The translations under genes and the position numbers were made by a program. DNA of 64,000 nt from Cupriavidus sp. D384 (GTDB lineage Bacteria; Pseudomonadota; Gammaproteobacteria; Burkholderiales; Burkholderiaceae). The stretch spans positions 33,235 through 97,234 of the forward strand of contig NZ_BBQI01000064.1 in assembly GCF_001652915.1 (NCBI RefSeq), given 5' to 3'. Shown here in pieces: positions 43,215 through 51,994 of this stretch. Every line of letters begins with the position of its first letter. The first letter of the stretch is position 1. The notes beneath the pieces were generated by a model. That model had not been told where the DNA came from. It saw only the letters and a program-made list of their open reading frames with translations, and made no database searches.

Positions 43215-43670
43215 ATGCTGGACACGAAACATATCGGCACGGTGGTGTCGCGTCACGTGGCGGAGGCGGAGGCTGGACGCCTGCGCTTCTTCGCCAAGGC
43301 CACGGGCCAGGCAGATGCGCGCTACACCGATGCCGAAGCGGCCAGGGCGGCAGGGTATCCGGGCCTGCCGGTGCCCCCGACCTTCCTGTTCTGCCTGGAA
43401 ATGGAGGCGCCGAACCCGCGCGCCACGCTGGACCTGCTTGGCATCGATATCGGCCGCGTCCTGCATGGCGAACAGGCCTTCCGCTATCACCGCATGGCGT
43501 TTGCCGGCGAGCGGCTGCACTTCGAGATGCGCATCGCCGACATCTACGAGAAGAAGGGTGGCGCACTGGGCTTTGTGGTGCGCGAGACCCGCGTGACCGA
43601 TGCCGACGGCGCCGCCGTGGCAGACCTGCGCAGCGTGGTGGTGGTGCGCAACAGCCAGGAGACAGCATGA
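43215..43670 (+). CDS. MaoC-like N-terminal hydratase subunit (FAS1-type hot-dog)
   Basis: 151 residues forming one hot-dog domain: FFAKATGQADARYTDAEAARAAGYPGLPVPPTFLF, then LHGEQAFRYHRMAFAGERLHFEM. It lacks the catalytic Asp/His motif, as do the N-terminal halves of double hot-dog hydratases. Its TGA overlaps the ATG of the catalytic MaoC gene by four bases, so the two subunits are translationally coupled and probably form a heterodimer equal to the fused enzyme encoded at 25615. The start has AAGGAG. Confidence 0.88.
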   Translation: MLDTKHIGTVVSRHVAEAEAGRLRFFAKATGQADARYTDAEAARAAGYPGLPVPPTFLFCLEMEAPNPRATLDLLGIDIGRVLHGEQAFRYHRMAFAGERLHFEMRIADIYEKKGGALGFVVRETRVTDADGAAVADLRSVVVVRNSQETA

Positions 43671-44083
43671 ACCCGGTTCGATTCGAGGCGCTGGAAGTGG
43701 GCAGCACGCTGCCGCCGTTCACCGCCGAGCCGCTGAGCCGGCTCACGCTGGCGCTCTATGCCGGGGCATCCGGCGACCACAACCCGATTCACGTCGACAC
43801 CGACTTCGCCAGGCGCGCCGGCATGCCGGACGTATTTGCGCACGGGATGCTGTCGATGGCCTATCTGGGCCGCCTGCTGACCAACTGGGCGCCGCAGCAC
43901 GCGATCCGCGAATTCTCGGTGCGTTTTGCGGCCATCACGCACGTGGGCGACGCGGTGTCGTGCACGGGCGTGGTCACGGAGAAGGACGAGGCGGCGGGGA
44001 CGGTGCGCATCGCGCTGTCCACGCGCAACCAGCAGGGCGAAATCAAATTGACGGGCGAGGCGCTGATCGCGCCCGACCGCTGA
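43667..44083 (+). CDS. MaoC-family enoyl-CoA hydratase subunit
   Basis: 138 residues with the hydratase-2 motif YAGASGDHNPIHVDTDFARRAG (Asp37, His42) and FAHGMLSMAYLGRLL. It adds water to 2-enoyl-CoA giving the (R)-3-hydroxy product. It overlaps the preceding non-catalytic subunit gene (ATGA). A single hot-dog chain of this size acts as a dimer or, here, as a heterodimer with the preceding product. Confidence 0.93.
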   Translation: MNPVRFEALEVGSTLPPFTAEPLSRLTLALYAGASGDHNPIHVDTDFARRAGMPDVFAHGMLSMAYLGRLLTNWAPQHAIREFSVRFAAITHVGDAVSCTGVVTEKDEAAGTVRIALSTRNQQGEIKLTGEALIAPDR

Positions 44084-44102
44084 ATATCAAGGAGACAGCA
44101 CA

Positions 44103-44933
44103 ATGAGCAAGCTCAATGGCAAGGTTGCCATCGTTTCGGGTTCGGGCCGTGGCATTGGCCGCGAGATCGCGTTGAAGCTGGCGGGCGAGGGCGCCGCCGT
44201 GGTGGTCAATGACCTCGACGCCGAGCCGGCGAATGCCGTGGTGCGCGAGATCGTGGCGGCTGGCGGACGGGCCGTGGCCTGCACGGGCAGCGTCACCGAG
44301 GCCGATTTCGGCCAGCGCTTCGTGCAGACGGCGCTGCAGTCGTTCGGCGCGCTCGACATCATCGTCAACAACGCCGGCTATACGTGGGACAACGTGATCC
44401 AGAAGATGAGCGACGAACAGTGGTCGTCGATCATGGACGTGCACGTGACGGCGCCCTTCCGCATCCTGCGCGCCGCCGCCGATCATTTCAAGGAGACCGC
44501 CAGGGCCGAGGCCGAAGCCGGCCAGGAGATCTTCCGCAAGGTGGTCAATATCTCGTCGGTATCGGGCGTGATGGGCAACGCCGGGCAGGCCAACTATTCG
44601 GCCGCCAAGGCCGCCATCAACGGGCTGACCCGCGCGCTGGCCAAGGAGTGGGGGCGCTACAAGGTCAACGTCAACAGCGTGGCCTTTGGCCTGATCAAGA
44701 CGCGCCTGACCGAAGCCGTGGCCGGCGACGGCAACAGCGCGACGATCGATATCGCGGGCAAGGAGATCAAGGTGGGGGTCAATGCCCAGCTCATGAAGAA
44801 CGTCGAGGCGATGATCCCGGTGGGGCGTGGTGGCACGCCAGCCGAGGCTGCCGGTGCGGTCTACCTGCTGTGCATTCCGGAGTCGAACTACATCAGCGGC
44901 CAGGTGCTGGTGGTGGGCGGCGGACGTCCCTGA
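44103..44933 (+). CDS. SDR-family 3-hydroxyacyl-CoA dehydrogenase-like enzyme
   Basis: 276 residues. It has SGSGRGIG, NNAGYTWDNVIQKM, SSVSGVMGNAGQANYSAAKAAING (catalytic Ser, Tyr-x3-Lys) and a C-terminal VVGGGRP. The resemblance to the HSD17B4/FabG type and its position right after an (R)-specific hydratase pair indicate oxidation of (R)-3-hydroxyacyl-CoA to 3-oxoacyl-CoA with NAD+. The start at 44103 follows AAGGAGACAGCAC. It is the fifth gene of the rightward operon. Confidence 0.9.
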   Translation: MSKLNGKVAIVSGSGRGIGREIALKLAGEGAAVVVNDLDAEPANAVVREIVAAGGRAVACTGSVTEADFGQRFVQTALQSFGALDIIVNNAGYTWDNVIQKMSDEQWSSIMDVHVTAPFRILRAAADHFKETARAEAEAGQEIFRKVVNISSVSGVMGNAGQANYSAAKAAINGLTRALAKEWGRYKVNVNSVAFGLIKTRLTEAVAGDGNSATIDIAGKEIKVGVNAQLMKNVEAMIPVGRGGTPAEAAGAVYLLCIPESNYISGQVLVVGGGRP

Positions 44934-44961
44934 ACCGCGCGCAACGCAAAGGAGCACTGCC

Positions 44962-46110
44962 ATGCCTAGCCCCCAGAGCCCGTGGATCACGGACGATCTT
45001 TCGATATTCCAGGATGCGATCCGCAAGTTCATCGAGCGCGAACTCGTGCCGCACGAAGAGCGCTGGTGGAAGCAGCAGCATGTGGACCGCGAGACCTGGC
45101 GCAAGGCGGGCGAGGTTGGCATGCTTTGCGCCAGCATCCCCGAAGCCTATGGCGGCGGGGGCGGGTCTTTCGCGCACGAGGCGATCATTGCCTACGAACA
45201 GGCGCGCGCCATGGCAACCAGCCTGGGCACCAATGTGCACAGCGCCATCGTGGCGCACTACATCCTGCGCTATGGTTCCGAGGCCCAGAGGCAGCGGTGG
45301 CTGCCGAAGATGGCGACCGGCGGGATGGTTGGTGCGATTGCGATGTCAGAGCCCGGCGCGGGATCCGATCTGAAGAGCGTCAAGACGCGGGCGGTGCGCG
45401 ATGGCGCGCACTACGTCATCAACGGTTCGAAGACGTTTATCTCGAACGGCCTGCTGGCCGACCTGATCCTGGTGGTGGTCAAGACCGATCCGGACAAGGG
45501 CGCCAAGGGCGTGTCGATCGTGGTGCTGGAGACGGCCGGCCTGGAGGATTTCCGGCGCGGCCGCGTGCTGGAGAAGATCGGCCAGAAAGGGCAGGACACC
45601 GCCGAGCTGTTCTTCGACAACGTTCGCGTGCCCTGCGAAAACCTGCTGGGCGACGAGGAGGGGCGCGGCTTCTACCAGTTGATGCAGCAGCTGCCGCAGG
45701 AGCGCATGATCATCGCACTGGGCGCGCTGGGGTCGATGGAGCGCGCACTGGAAACCACGGTGGCCTATGTGCGCGACCGCCAGGTCTTCGGGGCTCCGCT
45801 GCTTGAGATGCAGAATACGCGCTTCAAGCTGGCCGAGTGCAAGACGCACGCAACGGTGGCGCGTGCCTTTGTCGACGACTGCATGGGCAAGGTGCTGCGC
45901 GGCGAGCTGACACCCGAGACGGCTGCCATGGCGAAGTGGTGGTGCACGCAGAAGAGCTGCGAGATCATCGACGAATGCCTGCAGCTGCACGGCGGCTACG
46001 GCTACATGGCCGAGTATCCGATCGCCCGGCTCTACGTCAACGCGCGCGTGGGCAAGATCTACGGCGGATCGAACGAGATCATGAAGGAACTGATCGCGCG
46101 GACGTTGTAG
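44962..46110 (+). CDS. Acyl-CoA dehydrogenase
   Basis: 382 residues with AMSEPGAGSDLKSVKTRAV, NGSKTFISNGLLADLILVV, LPQERMIIALGALGSMERALE and LHGGYGYMAEYPIARLYVNARVGKIYGGSNEIMKE. The C-terminal YGGS lacks the medium-chain type Glu; a Glu in SMERALE sits where long-chain-type enzymes place their base. It removes hydrogens at C2-C3 and feeds ETF. The start at 44962 follows AAAGGAG. It is the last gene of the operon, followed by a palindromic element. Confidence 0.93.
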   Translation: MPSPQSPWITDDLSIFQDAIRKFIERELVPHEERWWKQQHVDRETWRKAGEVGMLCASIPEAYGGGGGSFAHEAIIAYEQARAMATSLGTNVHSAIVAHYILRYGSEAQRQRWLPKMATGGMVGAIAMSEPGAGSDLKSVKTRAVRDGAHYVINGSKTFISNGLLADLILVVVKTDPDKGAKGVSIVVLETAGLEDFRRGRVLEKIGQKGQDTAELFFDNVRVPCENLLGDEEGRGFYQLMQQLPQERMIIALGALGSMERALETTVAYVRDRQVFGAPLLEMQNTRFKLAECKTHATVARAFVDDCMGKVLRGELTPETAAMAKWWCTQKSCEIIDECLQLHGGYGYMAEYPIARLYVNARVGKIYGGSNEIMKELIARTL

Positions 46111-46130
46111 ATCTACCCCCGGGGTTTTTT

Positions 46131-46160
46131 CTCCCCTCTCCCACGCATGGGAGAGGGGAG
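46131..46160. repeat. Perfect 13-bp palindromic element between convergent genes
   Basis: CTCCCCTCTCCCA (46131-46143) and TGGGAGAGGGGAG (46148-46160) are exact complements with a 4-base loop. Six T precede it on the plus strand. It lies between the acyl-CoA dehydrogenase and the convergent LuxR gene and resembles 33221-33255. It is a dispersed intergenic hairpin that may act on 3' ends. Confidence 0.7.
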
Positions 46161-46172
46161 CCCATTCAGCAA

Positions 46173-48956
46173 TCAATCCAGCAACCCTCTCGCCCTCGCA
46201 ATGGCTACCACCTCGGTGCGGCTTTGCGCGCCAAGCTTGGCGCTGATGCGGCGCAGGTGCGACTTCACGGTCAGTTCCGAAACGAAGAGCTTCTCGGCAA
46301 TCGCGCGATTGCGGTGGCCCAGCGAGAGCATCCGCAGGACATCGAGTTCGCGGGCCGTCAGGGCGTCCAGGCCTGAGTCCGGTGCCACCGGGCTTTCTGC
46401 CGGCGATGGCGATGCCGATGGCACGGGCGCGGCAGTGATTTCCGGCATCCCCATGCGCGCCAGCAGCGCCGGCACGAACGTCGCGGCCACGCCGGACACC
46501 GCATGATTGCGTTGCGCTGCCATCCAGCGCTGCAGCAGGCGGGCCAGCCTGTCGCCTTCGTCGACGAACGTGCGGATCAGTCCTTCGTGGCTGGCAAGGC
46601 GTAGTGCGGCGGTCAGTGCAACGAAGGCGGCCCGTTCGTCGCCCACGGCATCGAGCGCCATCGCATGCAGCAGCCGCAACTTGATCAGGCGCCAGTGGCG
46701 CTGCTGCGCCGTGGCGGCGGCAATGGCGACCGCCAGGGCATCGCACAGCGCCTGATCAGCGCCACGGGCGATGTCGAGCCGCCAGCGCGCCACCGACGGG
46801 GTGTCCACTTCATTGCCGTAGCCGGCGTCGTCGAGCGCTTCCCAGGCGCCGTGCGCCTGCGCGGCATCCAGCGACTGAGCGGCGGCATCGAGCGCGCCGT
46901 CGAGCGTCGCCACGCGTGCACGTTCGAGCCATGCCGAGCACAGCGCGCGTTGCGACTGCACCTGGCGTCCCAGTTCATCAAGCTCGTGCAGGCGGCGGTG
47001 CCAGAGGTCGCGGTCGCCGCGCACCAGGGCAATCCGGGCACTGAGGATATGGCAGGTCGTCATCGAGTCGACGGGGCCCGTCATCTTGGCGAACGGCAGC
47101 GTGTCGTTCACAAAGCGCGCGGCTTCGTCGATCTGGTCCGATTCATAGAGCAGCAGGCCCAGGATCACGCCGGCCGCGGCGCGGCCACCGGTGACCGCAT
47201 CGGGACGCTCGTGCCATGCCTGCTGGGCGGTGCGCAGCCGGGCCATCGAGCGGCCAAGCCTGCCGTGGATCAGGTCGATGATGCTCTCCAGGCAATCGGC
47301 CACGCTGCGCAGCAACGCGGCGCCCGGGGCCGGCCCGGGCCTCCCACTGGCGCCCGCATGGGCCAGCACCTGGCGGGCCTCGTCGTGCCGGCGCCCGGAC
47401 ACCAGGCCGTACGCCACCGAGTTGGTCAGCATCCAGTACTGGAATGAGTCGTCGGGCGGCAGGCGGTCGAGCAGGGGCAGGCCGGTGCGGCGGCAGGCAT
47501 CGATCTGGTCGGTCATCGCGAACAGCACGCAGCGCAGCGTCTCGGCCTGCAGCAGCACCGCCTCGCGTGCCGCATCGGCAACGGTGTCGTCGGCGATCTG
47601 CTGGACCGTGGACATGGCTTCGTCGAAGCGGCGGTTCAGCAGCAGGGCCCATGCCGCGCTGATGCGGACGCGCGGGTCGGCGGTACGCAGCTTGTCGCGC
47701 ACCAGGTCGAACCAGCGGGACAGCAACCGGACACGCCCGTTGTTGAGCAGTGCGTCGGCGTGCAGGGCCATCAGTTCGATGGCTTCGCCGTGCAGGCCCG
47801 CGCGCAGCAGATGATCGATGGCGGGGACGGGCCGGTCGGCTGCCAGATACCAGCGCGCCGCCGCGGCATGCAGCGCGGTTTCACGTGCGGGGTCAAGCGT
47901 GTGCAGCCGATGCTGCAGGAAGCTGGCAAACAGGCTGTGGTAGCGGTATTCGTCGTGCTCGCCGTTGAGCGGGAACAGGAACAGGTTGTTGCGCTCCAGC
48001 GTGGACAGCATGGCCTGGCTGTCGGCGCGTCCCAGGATCGCATCGCAGAGCGGCGCCGACAGCTGCGACAGGATGCTGGTTTCCAGCAGGAAGCTGCGCA
48101 CCGCCGCGCTTTGCCCGCCGAGGATGTCCTCGGCAAGATACTCGGCCAGTTCGGTGTTCGATCCCGAGAACGACGAGACAAAGCGGCCGTAGTCGGTGCG
48201 CTGCCGCAGCGACAACGTGGCGAGGAAAATCGCCGTGGCCCAGCCCTCGGTGTAGCGGTGCAGCCTGGAGATTTCGGCATCGCCCAGCGGGATTCCGCAT
48301 TTCTCGCGGATGAATACCGTGGCCTCGGGCAAGGTGAACCGCAGGGCGCCGGGCTGCAGTTCGAGCAGGTGGCCGCGCGCGCGGATGCGGCCAAGGCCCA
48401 GCGCCGGGGTTGTGCGCGACGCCACCACCAGCGTGCCGATGGGCGGCAGCGATTCCAGCAGGAGCTGCACGAAGTTCAGCACCGGTTCGCTCTGGATCGT
48501 CTCGAAATCGTCCAGCAGGATCGCGAACGGCGTCTTCTGCGAAGCCACGGTGGCGATCACGCTGGCCGCCAGTCGTTCGGCCGAGGCGGGCGCCTGCCCG
48601 TTGTCGGGCTCCAGCGCGCGCAGGCCAGCGCCAAGATGCCCCAGAAAGCGCGGCAGGTCGTTGTCGGCGGCGTCCAGCCGCAGCCATGCCGTGGTGTGCC
48701 CCAGCGCCTGCCGCGCGGCCACGTATTGCTGCATCAGCGTTGTCTTGCCGAAGCCGGCCGGCGCACGGATCAGCAGCAGCCGCGCGCTGTGCGCGGCCAG
48801 CATGCTTTCCACAAGGTGCGGACGTGCCAGATGGGAATCGGCACAGGCCGGTGGCACCAGTTTCGACGCAACAATCGTCGGCATCGTCGGCATCGCCTGT
48901 GGCCTCGCTGTGCCATCGGCGTCGTGCCGCCGCGCACCCGGCGGGCTGGGCTGCAT
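46173..48956 (-). CDS. MalT-type large LuxR regulator (LAL family)
   Basis: 927 residues. An N-terminal STAND ATPase carries Walker A APAGFGKTT (65-73) and Walker B FAILLDDFE. A long helical, TPR-like sensor region (about 330-800) follows, then a C-terminal LuxR helix-turn-helix (LTARELDVLRMLSLGHRNRAIAEKLFVSELTVKSHLRRI). Such proteins bind an inducer and ATP, oligomerise and activate catabolic operons. It sits between the rightward acyl-CoA operon and the ligase at 49145, so regulation of either is plausible. The start at 48956 has GGAG upstream. Confidence 0.93.
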   Translation of the reverse strand: MQPSPPGARRHDADGTARPQAMPTMPTIVASKLVPPACADSHLARPHLVESMLAAHSARLLLIRAPAGFGKTTLMQQYVAARQALGHTTAWLRLDAADNDLPRFLGHLGAGLRALEPDNGQAPASAERLAASVIATVASQKTPFAILLDDFETIQSEPVLNFVQLLLESLPPIGTLVVASRTTPALGLGRIRARGHLLELQPGALRFTLPEATVFIREKCGIPLGDAEISRLHRYTEGWATAIFLATLSLRQRTDYGRFVSSFSGSNTELAEYLAEDILGGQSAAVRSFLLETSILSQLSAPLCDAILGRADSQAMLSTLERNNLFLFPLNGEHDEYRYHSLFASFLQHRLHTLDPARETALHAAAARWYLAADRPVPAIDHLLRAGLHGEAIELMALHADALLNNGRVRLLSRWFDLVRDKLRTADPRVRISAAWALLLNRRFDEAMSTVQQIADDTVADAAREAVLLQAETLRCVLFAMTDQIDACRRTGLPLLDRLPPDDSFQYWMLTNSVAYGLVSGRRHDEARQVLAHAGASGRPGPAPGAALLRSVADCLESIIDLIHGRLGRSMARLRTAQQAWHERPDAVTGGRAAAGVILGLLLYESDQIDEAARFVNDTLPFAKMTGPVDSMTTCHILSARIALVRGDRDLWHRRLHELDELGRQVQSQRALCSAWLERARVATLDGALDAAAQSLDAAQAHGAWEALDDAGYGNEVDTPSVARWRLDIARGADQALCDALAVAIAAATAQQRHWRLIKLRLLHAMALDAVGDERAAFVALTAALRLASHEGLIRTFVDEGDRLARLLQRWMAAQRNHAVSGVAATFVPALLARMGMPEITAAPVPSASPSPAESPVAPDSGLDALTARELDVLRMLSLGHRNRAIAEKLFVSELTVKSHLRRISAKLGAQSRTEVVAIARARGLLD

Positions 48957-49144
48957 GGCGGAAAGTCTCCTGGATCGATGTTCTTGTGGACGCGATTGTT
49001 ACATGGGTTTCGCGCGCATGGATACCCGGGCCCGCCCCCGGTTAGCGGCAGGCGAAGGCCCGATTCGCAAATGGCAAATACGCATTGCGGCGCCCCCGTA
49101 CTATCGTTGGTCGCCGTGTTTCCCGATGACTTCCAGACTCCAAG

Positions 49145-50854
49145 ATGACCTTTGCATCCGTGGCGCCCGCATCGACCCTGATCCGCTCTCCGCACTGGCC
49201 CGCCGGACTCCCGCGCACGATCCACGTACCGGCCACCAGCCTCGGCTACAACGTCGAGCACGCTGCGCGCCGCTATCCTGCCAAGACGGCGATCCAGTAC
49301 TTCGGCACGGCCATCACGTACGCGCGCCTGCTGGAAGACATCGAACGCCTGGCCGGATATCTGCAGCGGGATTGCGGCGTAAAGCCCGGCGACCGCGTGA
49401 TGCTGAGCGCGCAGAACTGTCCGCAATACATCATTGCCAGTTACGCAATTCTGCGCGCCGAGGCCGTGCTCGTGCCTGCCAACCCCATGTGGCTGACGGG
49501 GGAAATCGAACACGTGGCCGCCGACAGCGGCGCGCGCGTGGTCATCGTGGCCGAAGACCTCTACGCGCAACTTGCACCGCTGCATGGCACGGCCATCGAG
49601 CGCGTCATCACCTTTGCCTATGCGGATGGGCTCGACGACGACGGCGGCCTGCCCGTGCCCGGCTGGGTGCGCGAACGCCTGGACCTGCCGGTGTCGGACA
49701 TGGCGGGCCCGGCCACCACCTGGACAACGGCGATGGCGGCGCAGCGCGCGCCGGCGCCGCACCAGGCTGGCCCGGAAACGCTGGCGCTGCTGGCCTACAC
49801 ATCGGGCACCACCGGACGGCCGAAAGGCTGCATGCACACGCATCGCTCGCTGATGTGCGCGGCGGCGGGCTCGCAGGTGTGGCGCGCGAATGGGCCCGAG
49901 AGCGTGTTCCTGGCCGTGGCGCCGATGTTCCATATGCTCGGCCTGCAGAACGGCGTGCACGCGCCGCTGTATCTGGGCGCGACCATCGTCCTGATGCCGC
50001 GCTGGGATGCACCGCTGGCGGCGGCGCTGATCGAACGCTTCCGGGTCAGCAACTGGAATGCGCCGCCGGCGATGCTGGTGGACTTCTTCGCGCAGCCCGG
50101 CATCGAAGGCCGCGACCTGTCGAGCCTGTCATTCCTTGGCGGCGGGGGCGCGGCCATGCCCGAAGCGGTTGCCACCACGCTTCAGACGCGCTTCGGTTTG
50201 CCTTACGTGGAGGCGTATGGCATGACCGAGACGGCCGCGTTCATCCTGTCGAATCCGCGCCATCGCGCCAAGCGCGAGTGCCTGGGCGTGGCGACATTCG
50301 GCGTGGACGCCCGCGTGGTGGACCCGGCCACGTTGGCGGAACTGCCGGCCGGCGAGACCGGCGAGATCGTGCTGCACGGCGGGCAGATCATGCGTGGCTA
50401 CTGGCGCAACCCCGAGGCCGACGCAGAGACCTTTATCGAAATCGACGGCAAGCGCTTCCTGCGCACGGGCGACCTGGGCTACGTGGACGACGAGGGGTAC
50501 TTTTTCATGCGCGACCGGCTCAAGCGCATGATCAACGCCAACGGCTACAAGGTGTGGCCGGCCGAGGTGGAAAGCCTGCTGTACGGGCATCCGGCCATCC
50601 ACGAAGCCTGTGTGGTGGCCGCACAGGACGCCCGGCGCGGCGAGACGGTCAAGGCAGTGGTGGTGCTCAAGCCCGGGTCGTCCGGCGCACCGGGCACGGA
50701 CGAGGCATCGATCATTGCGTGGTGCCGCGAGCACATGGCGACCTACAAGGTGCCCCGCATCGTCCGCTTCATGGACGCGCTGCCCAAGTCGGGCACGGGC
50801 AAGATCCAGTGGCGGGTGCTGCAGGAAATGGACGACCGATCGGCGGATTATTGA
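49145..50854 (+). CDS. Long-chain-type acyl-CoA ligase (AMP-binding)
   Basis: 569 residues of the ANL superfamily, longer than the other three ligases. It has AYTSGTTGRPKGCMHTH, YVEAYGMTETAAFILSNPRH, RTGDLGYVDDEGYFFMRDRLKRMINANGYKVWPAEVE and a C-terminal SGTGKIQWRVLQ lysine. The layout resembles FadD/AlkK medium- to long-chain ligases. It is transcribed away from the LAL regulator across 188 bases. The ribosome site is weak. Confidence 0.9.
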   Translation: MTFASVAPASTLIRSPHWPAGLPRTIHVPATSLGYNVEHAARRYPAKTAIQYFGTAITYARLLEDIERLAGYLQRDCGVKPGDRVMLSAQNCPQYIIASYAILRAEAVLVPANPMWLTGEIEHVAADSGARVVIVAEDLYAQLAPLHGTAIERVITFAYADGLDDDGGLPVPGWVRERLDLPVSDMAGPATTWTTAMAAQRAPAPHQAGPETLALLAYTSGTTGRPKGCMHTHRSLMCAAAGSQVWRANGPESVFLAVAPMFHMLGLQNGVHAPLYLGATIVLMPRWDAPLAAALIERFRVSNWNAPPAMLVDFFAQPGIEGRDLSSLSFLGGGGAAMPEAVATTLQTRFGLPYVEAYGMTETAAFILSNPRHRAKRECLGVATFGVDARVVDPATLAELPAGETGEIVLHGGQIMRGYWRNPEADAETFIEIDGKRFLRTGDLGYVDDEGYFFMRDRLKRMINANGYKVWPAEVESLLYGHPAIHEACVVAAQDARRGETVKAVVVLKPGSSGAPGTDEASIIAWCREHMATYKVPRIVRFMDALPKSGTGKIQWRVLQEMDDRSADY

Positions 50855-50867
50855 TTTCATATCAACA

Positions 50868-50926
50868 TTTATTCGCCGATACACGGCTTAATCGGCAAAG
50901 GTAGCTTCGGCATACTGCGGTCATCC
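50868..50926 (+). promoter_or_regulatory. Promoter/operator element upstream of dkgB, shared with the OYE gene
   Basis: Contains GCCGAT (50875-50880), ten bases, then ATCGGC (50891-50896), a dyad of LysR type, followed by TCGGCATACT, which could include a -10 box. It aligns without gaps to 53907-53965 over nearly 60 bases, with CGGCTTAATC, GCAAA and TCGGCA identical. One regulator probably controls both genes. Confidence 0.65.
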
Positions 50927-50963
50927 CAGCAAGGACCGAGTCCGCAATTCACAGGAGTTACCG

Positions 50964-51767
50964 ATGAGCATCCCGTCTTTTGGTGTTGGCACGTTTCGTC
51001 TGACTGGCCAGGCCGCCGTGGATTCGGTGCGTAACGCGCTGGACCTGGGCTATCGGGCCGTCGATACCGCGCAGATCTATGGCAACGAGGCCGATGTCGG
51101 CCAGGCCATCGGCGAAAGCGGCGTCAAGCGTGACGCGCTGTTCGTGACCACCAAGATCTGGACGGCCAACTACGCCGCCGACAAGCTGGTGCCCAGCCTG
51201 CGCGAGAGCCTGGACAAGCTGCGCACCGACTACGTGGACCTGACGCTGATCCACTGGCCGGCCCCGGACAACGGCGTATCGCTGCCCGAATTCATGGCTG
51301 CGCTGGCCGAGGCCAAGGCACGCGGCCTGACGCGCCAGATTGGCGTGTCGAACTTCAATATTGCGCTGACGCAGCAGGCCATCGACGTGGTGGGCCAGGG
51401 CGAGATCGCGACCAACCAGATCGAACTGAGCCCGTACCTGCAGAACCGCAAGCTCGTGGCGTACCTGAAGGAACAGGGCATTGCCGTGACGTCGTACATG
51501 ACGCTTGCCTACGGCAAGGTGCTGAAGGACGCGGTGCTGGCGCGCATCGCGGAGCGGCACAACGCCACGGTGGCGCAGGTGACGCTGGCCTGGGCGCTGC
51601 AGCTTGGTCATGCGGTGATTCCTTCGTCGACCAAACGCGAGAACCTGGCCAGCAACCTGCTGGCGCGCGACCTGAAGCTCGATGCCGACGACATGGCGGC
51701 CATCGCGGCGCTGGAGCGCAACGGCCGCGAGGTCAGCCCCGAAGGGTTGGCCCCGGTGTGGGACTGA
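50964..51767 (+). CDS. dkgB: Aldo/keto reductase, DkgB-like
   Basis: 267 residues of the AKR fold with the catalytic tetrad visible: Asp34 and Tyr39 in [11 protein letters not shown], Lys64 in TTKIW and His97 in LIHWPAP. IGVSNF and SSTKRENL are the further family motifs. It matches the DkgB (2,5-diketo-D-gluconate reductase B) group, NADPH enzymes that also reduce methylglyoxal and other aldehydes. The start follows ACAGGAGTTACCG. It shares its promoter element with the OYE gene at 53999, suggesting a common role in carbonyl or electrophile detoxification. Confidence 0.9.
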   Translation: MSIPSFGVGTFRLTGQAAVDSVRNALDLGYRAVDTAQIYGNEADVGQAIGESGVKRDALFVTTKIWTANYAADKLVPSLRESLDKLRTDYVDLTLIHWPAPDNGVSLPEFMAALAEAKARGLTRQIGVSNFNIALTQQAIDVVGQGEIATNQIELSPYLQNRKLVAYLKEQGIAVTSYMTLAYGKVLKDAVLARIAERHNATVAQVTLAWALQLGHAVIPSSTKRENLASNLLARDLKLDADDMAAIAALERNGREVSPEGLAPVWD

Positions 51768-51994
51768 TCCCTTAGCCGGGAAAATCGAGCCGTCGTCTCC
51801 GATAAGCGAACGGCAACGGGGGGTGCGCCACATAGCAACCGCGCGCGAGTCGGTTCCGCGCATCCTTCGTCTCGTTGGTGCGTACCGTGGTGCAGGGTCG
51901 ACGCCGACACCTTACTCATCGCCCACTGTCGTGGCGAGGCTGGCGCTGCTGCCGGCCCCGCCTCAATAAGAGGCGACCGTTCCAGGAGACATCC

